A stretch of DNA of 64,000 nucleotides from Euglena gracilis (lineage: Eukaryota > Euglenida > Euglenophyceae > Euglenales): assembly GCA_039621445.1 (NCBI GenBank), contig CP154957.1, positions 41,876,011 to 41,940,010 on the forward strand, in the 5' to 3' direction. Below the pieces are notes generated by a model. It was not told where the DNA came from. It saw only the letters and a program-made list of their open reading frames with translations, and did not search any database. Position 1 is the first letter of the stretch. Each line of letters opens with the position of its first letter. This document shows, in pieces, positions 63,449 to 64,000 of this stretch. Made by a program: the position numbers and the translations under genes.

Positions 63449-64000
63449 TCACGGGGGCAGAGAAAATCACCCAAGGCATCCAGCGGCAATGTGAAATGTG
63501 CCAAGCCTGTGACCCCTCTCGAGCACCTTTCAAGTGTGCTCTCGAAGCCACCCCTGTGCCACCGTTCCTCATGGACAGTGTGGCAGTGGACCTGTTCGCC
63601 ATGCCTGAGGTGACCCACGAGGGCCAGGTGTATGATTATCTGGCCCTGTGCGTGGACCGTGAGAGTGGGTGGACAGTGGCCACCCTCCACTAGTACAAGG
63701 GCCTGACAGCTGAGGTGGTGGCCAAGTCCATGTTCCGCCATTGGGACATATTCGGGGTGTCCTCCGTGGTGACCTCGGACCGTGGCCCCCACTTTGCCTC
63801 GGCTTGGTGGCAAACAATGCGCGCCGCCACGGGGGTGAGGCGTGCCTACGGGCAGGCCTATCACCACCAGGCCAACGGTCGGGCAGAAGTGGCAGGCAAA
63901 CGGGTGATGAACACCCTGTCCAAGCTCATCGCCGACCTGTCGGAGAAGGAGGCCTCATGGGTGGTGCTGTTACCCAAGGCCCTCCGGCACCTGCACGATG
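63449..64000 (+). pseudogene. Integrase: CC half of zinc finger and catalytic core
   Basis: EKITQGIQRQCEMCQACDPS supplies the CC pair. The core has SVAVDLFAMP (first Asp), VVTSDRGPHFASAWW (second Asp) and HHQANGRAEVAGKRV (Glu), the D,D-35-E set of retroviral-type integrases. An amber codon at 63,691-63,693 (TLH-stop-YKGL) interrupts it. The window ends within the core C-terminal part. Confidence 0.88.

Larger units (their letters stand above)
53200..64000 (+). mobile_element. Ty3/gypsy-like retrotransposon with two methyltransferase domains (3' end outside window)
   Basis: Order: Pro/Gln-rich and coiled-coil gag; two CCHC zinc knuckles; NPPY methyltransferase-like domain; cytosine-5 methyltransferase; aspartic protease; RT; RNase H; integrase. 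The order PR-RT-RH-IN identifies Ty3/gypsy. The 10.8 kb in the window excludes the 3' end. Several frameshifts, an amber stop in integrase, a protease active-site change and a 1.14-kb insertion show decay or sequencing indels. It is far longer than ordinary Ty3 elements owing to the gag and methyltransferase additions. Confidence 0.88.

Overview
The window looks like nuclear DNA of a euglenozoan protist (euglenid or diplonemid). The main evidence is intron structure. A 22.7-kb major vault protein (MVP) gene on the + strand (16,665-39,370) has 13 exons. Twelve introns separate them, and none fits GT-AG at the junction that restores the conserved protein. The introns have complementary ends, typically with C(A/T)G at +4 to +6 and its complement at -8 to -6. 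This is the pattern known for euglenid 'nonconventional' introns. A second gene, for an ankyrin-repeat protein (- strand, 1,953-7,660, 5' end not found), mixes ordinary GT-AG introns with one nonconventional intron, as euglenid genes do. Short TTAGGG/CCCTAA-type repeats fit this placement. No species can be named from sequence alone.

Layout. 1-125: end fragment of a DIRS-like retrotransposon. 1,953-7,660: ankyrin gene (-). 7,661-10,425: G/C-tract-rich repeats. 10,426-13,610: 3'-incomplete non-LTR retrotransposon (-) with two 2A-like peptides. 13,611-16,664: foldback and tandem repeats. 16,665-39,370: MVP gene, whose introns are packed with repeats, including a 3.8-kb TTAA-flanked inverted-repeat element. 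39,371-44,450: microsatellites, palindromes and (TA)n foldbacks. 44,450-49,440: DIRS-like element A (+). 49,262-52,440: DIRS-like element B (-), tail to tail with A. 52,440-64,000: 5' and middle part of a Ty3/gypsy-like element (+) that runs off the window.

Two features stand out. The Ty3/gypsy-like element carries two DNA-methyltransferase-like domains between its gag zinc knuckles and its protease: an adenine-MTase-like NPPY domain and a cytosine-5 MTase. The NPPY domain is also present, as NPPW, in both DIRS-like elements. In addition, the integrase zinc finger of the Ty3 element is split by a ~1.14-kb insertion with perfect 19-bp terminal inverted repeats. The ankyrin intron and a dispersed repeat family share related termini (CAGGCTTnTGCTTA). 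Together these suggest that nonconventional introns here may derive from, or still be, inverted-repeat mobile elements.

All retroelement copies contain frameshifts, some at long A or T runs, so they are decayed or the assembly has homopolymer errors. No tRNA, rRNA, CRISPR or bacterial-type signals were seen. Exon limits were placed by matching conserved protein length to intron-end pairing, and can shift by a few bases where ends share direct repeats.
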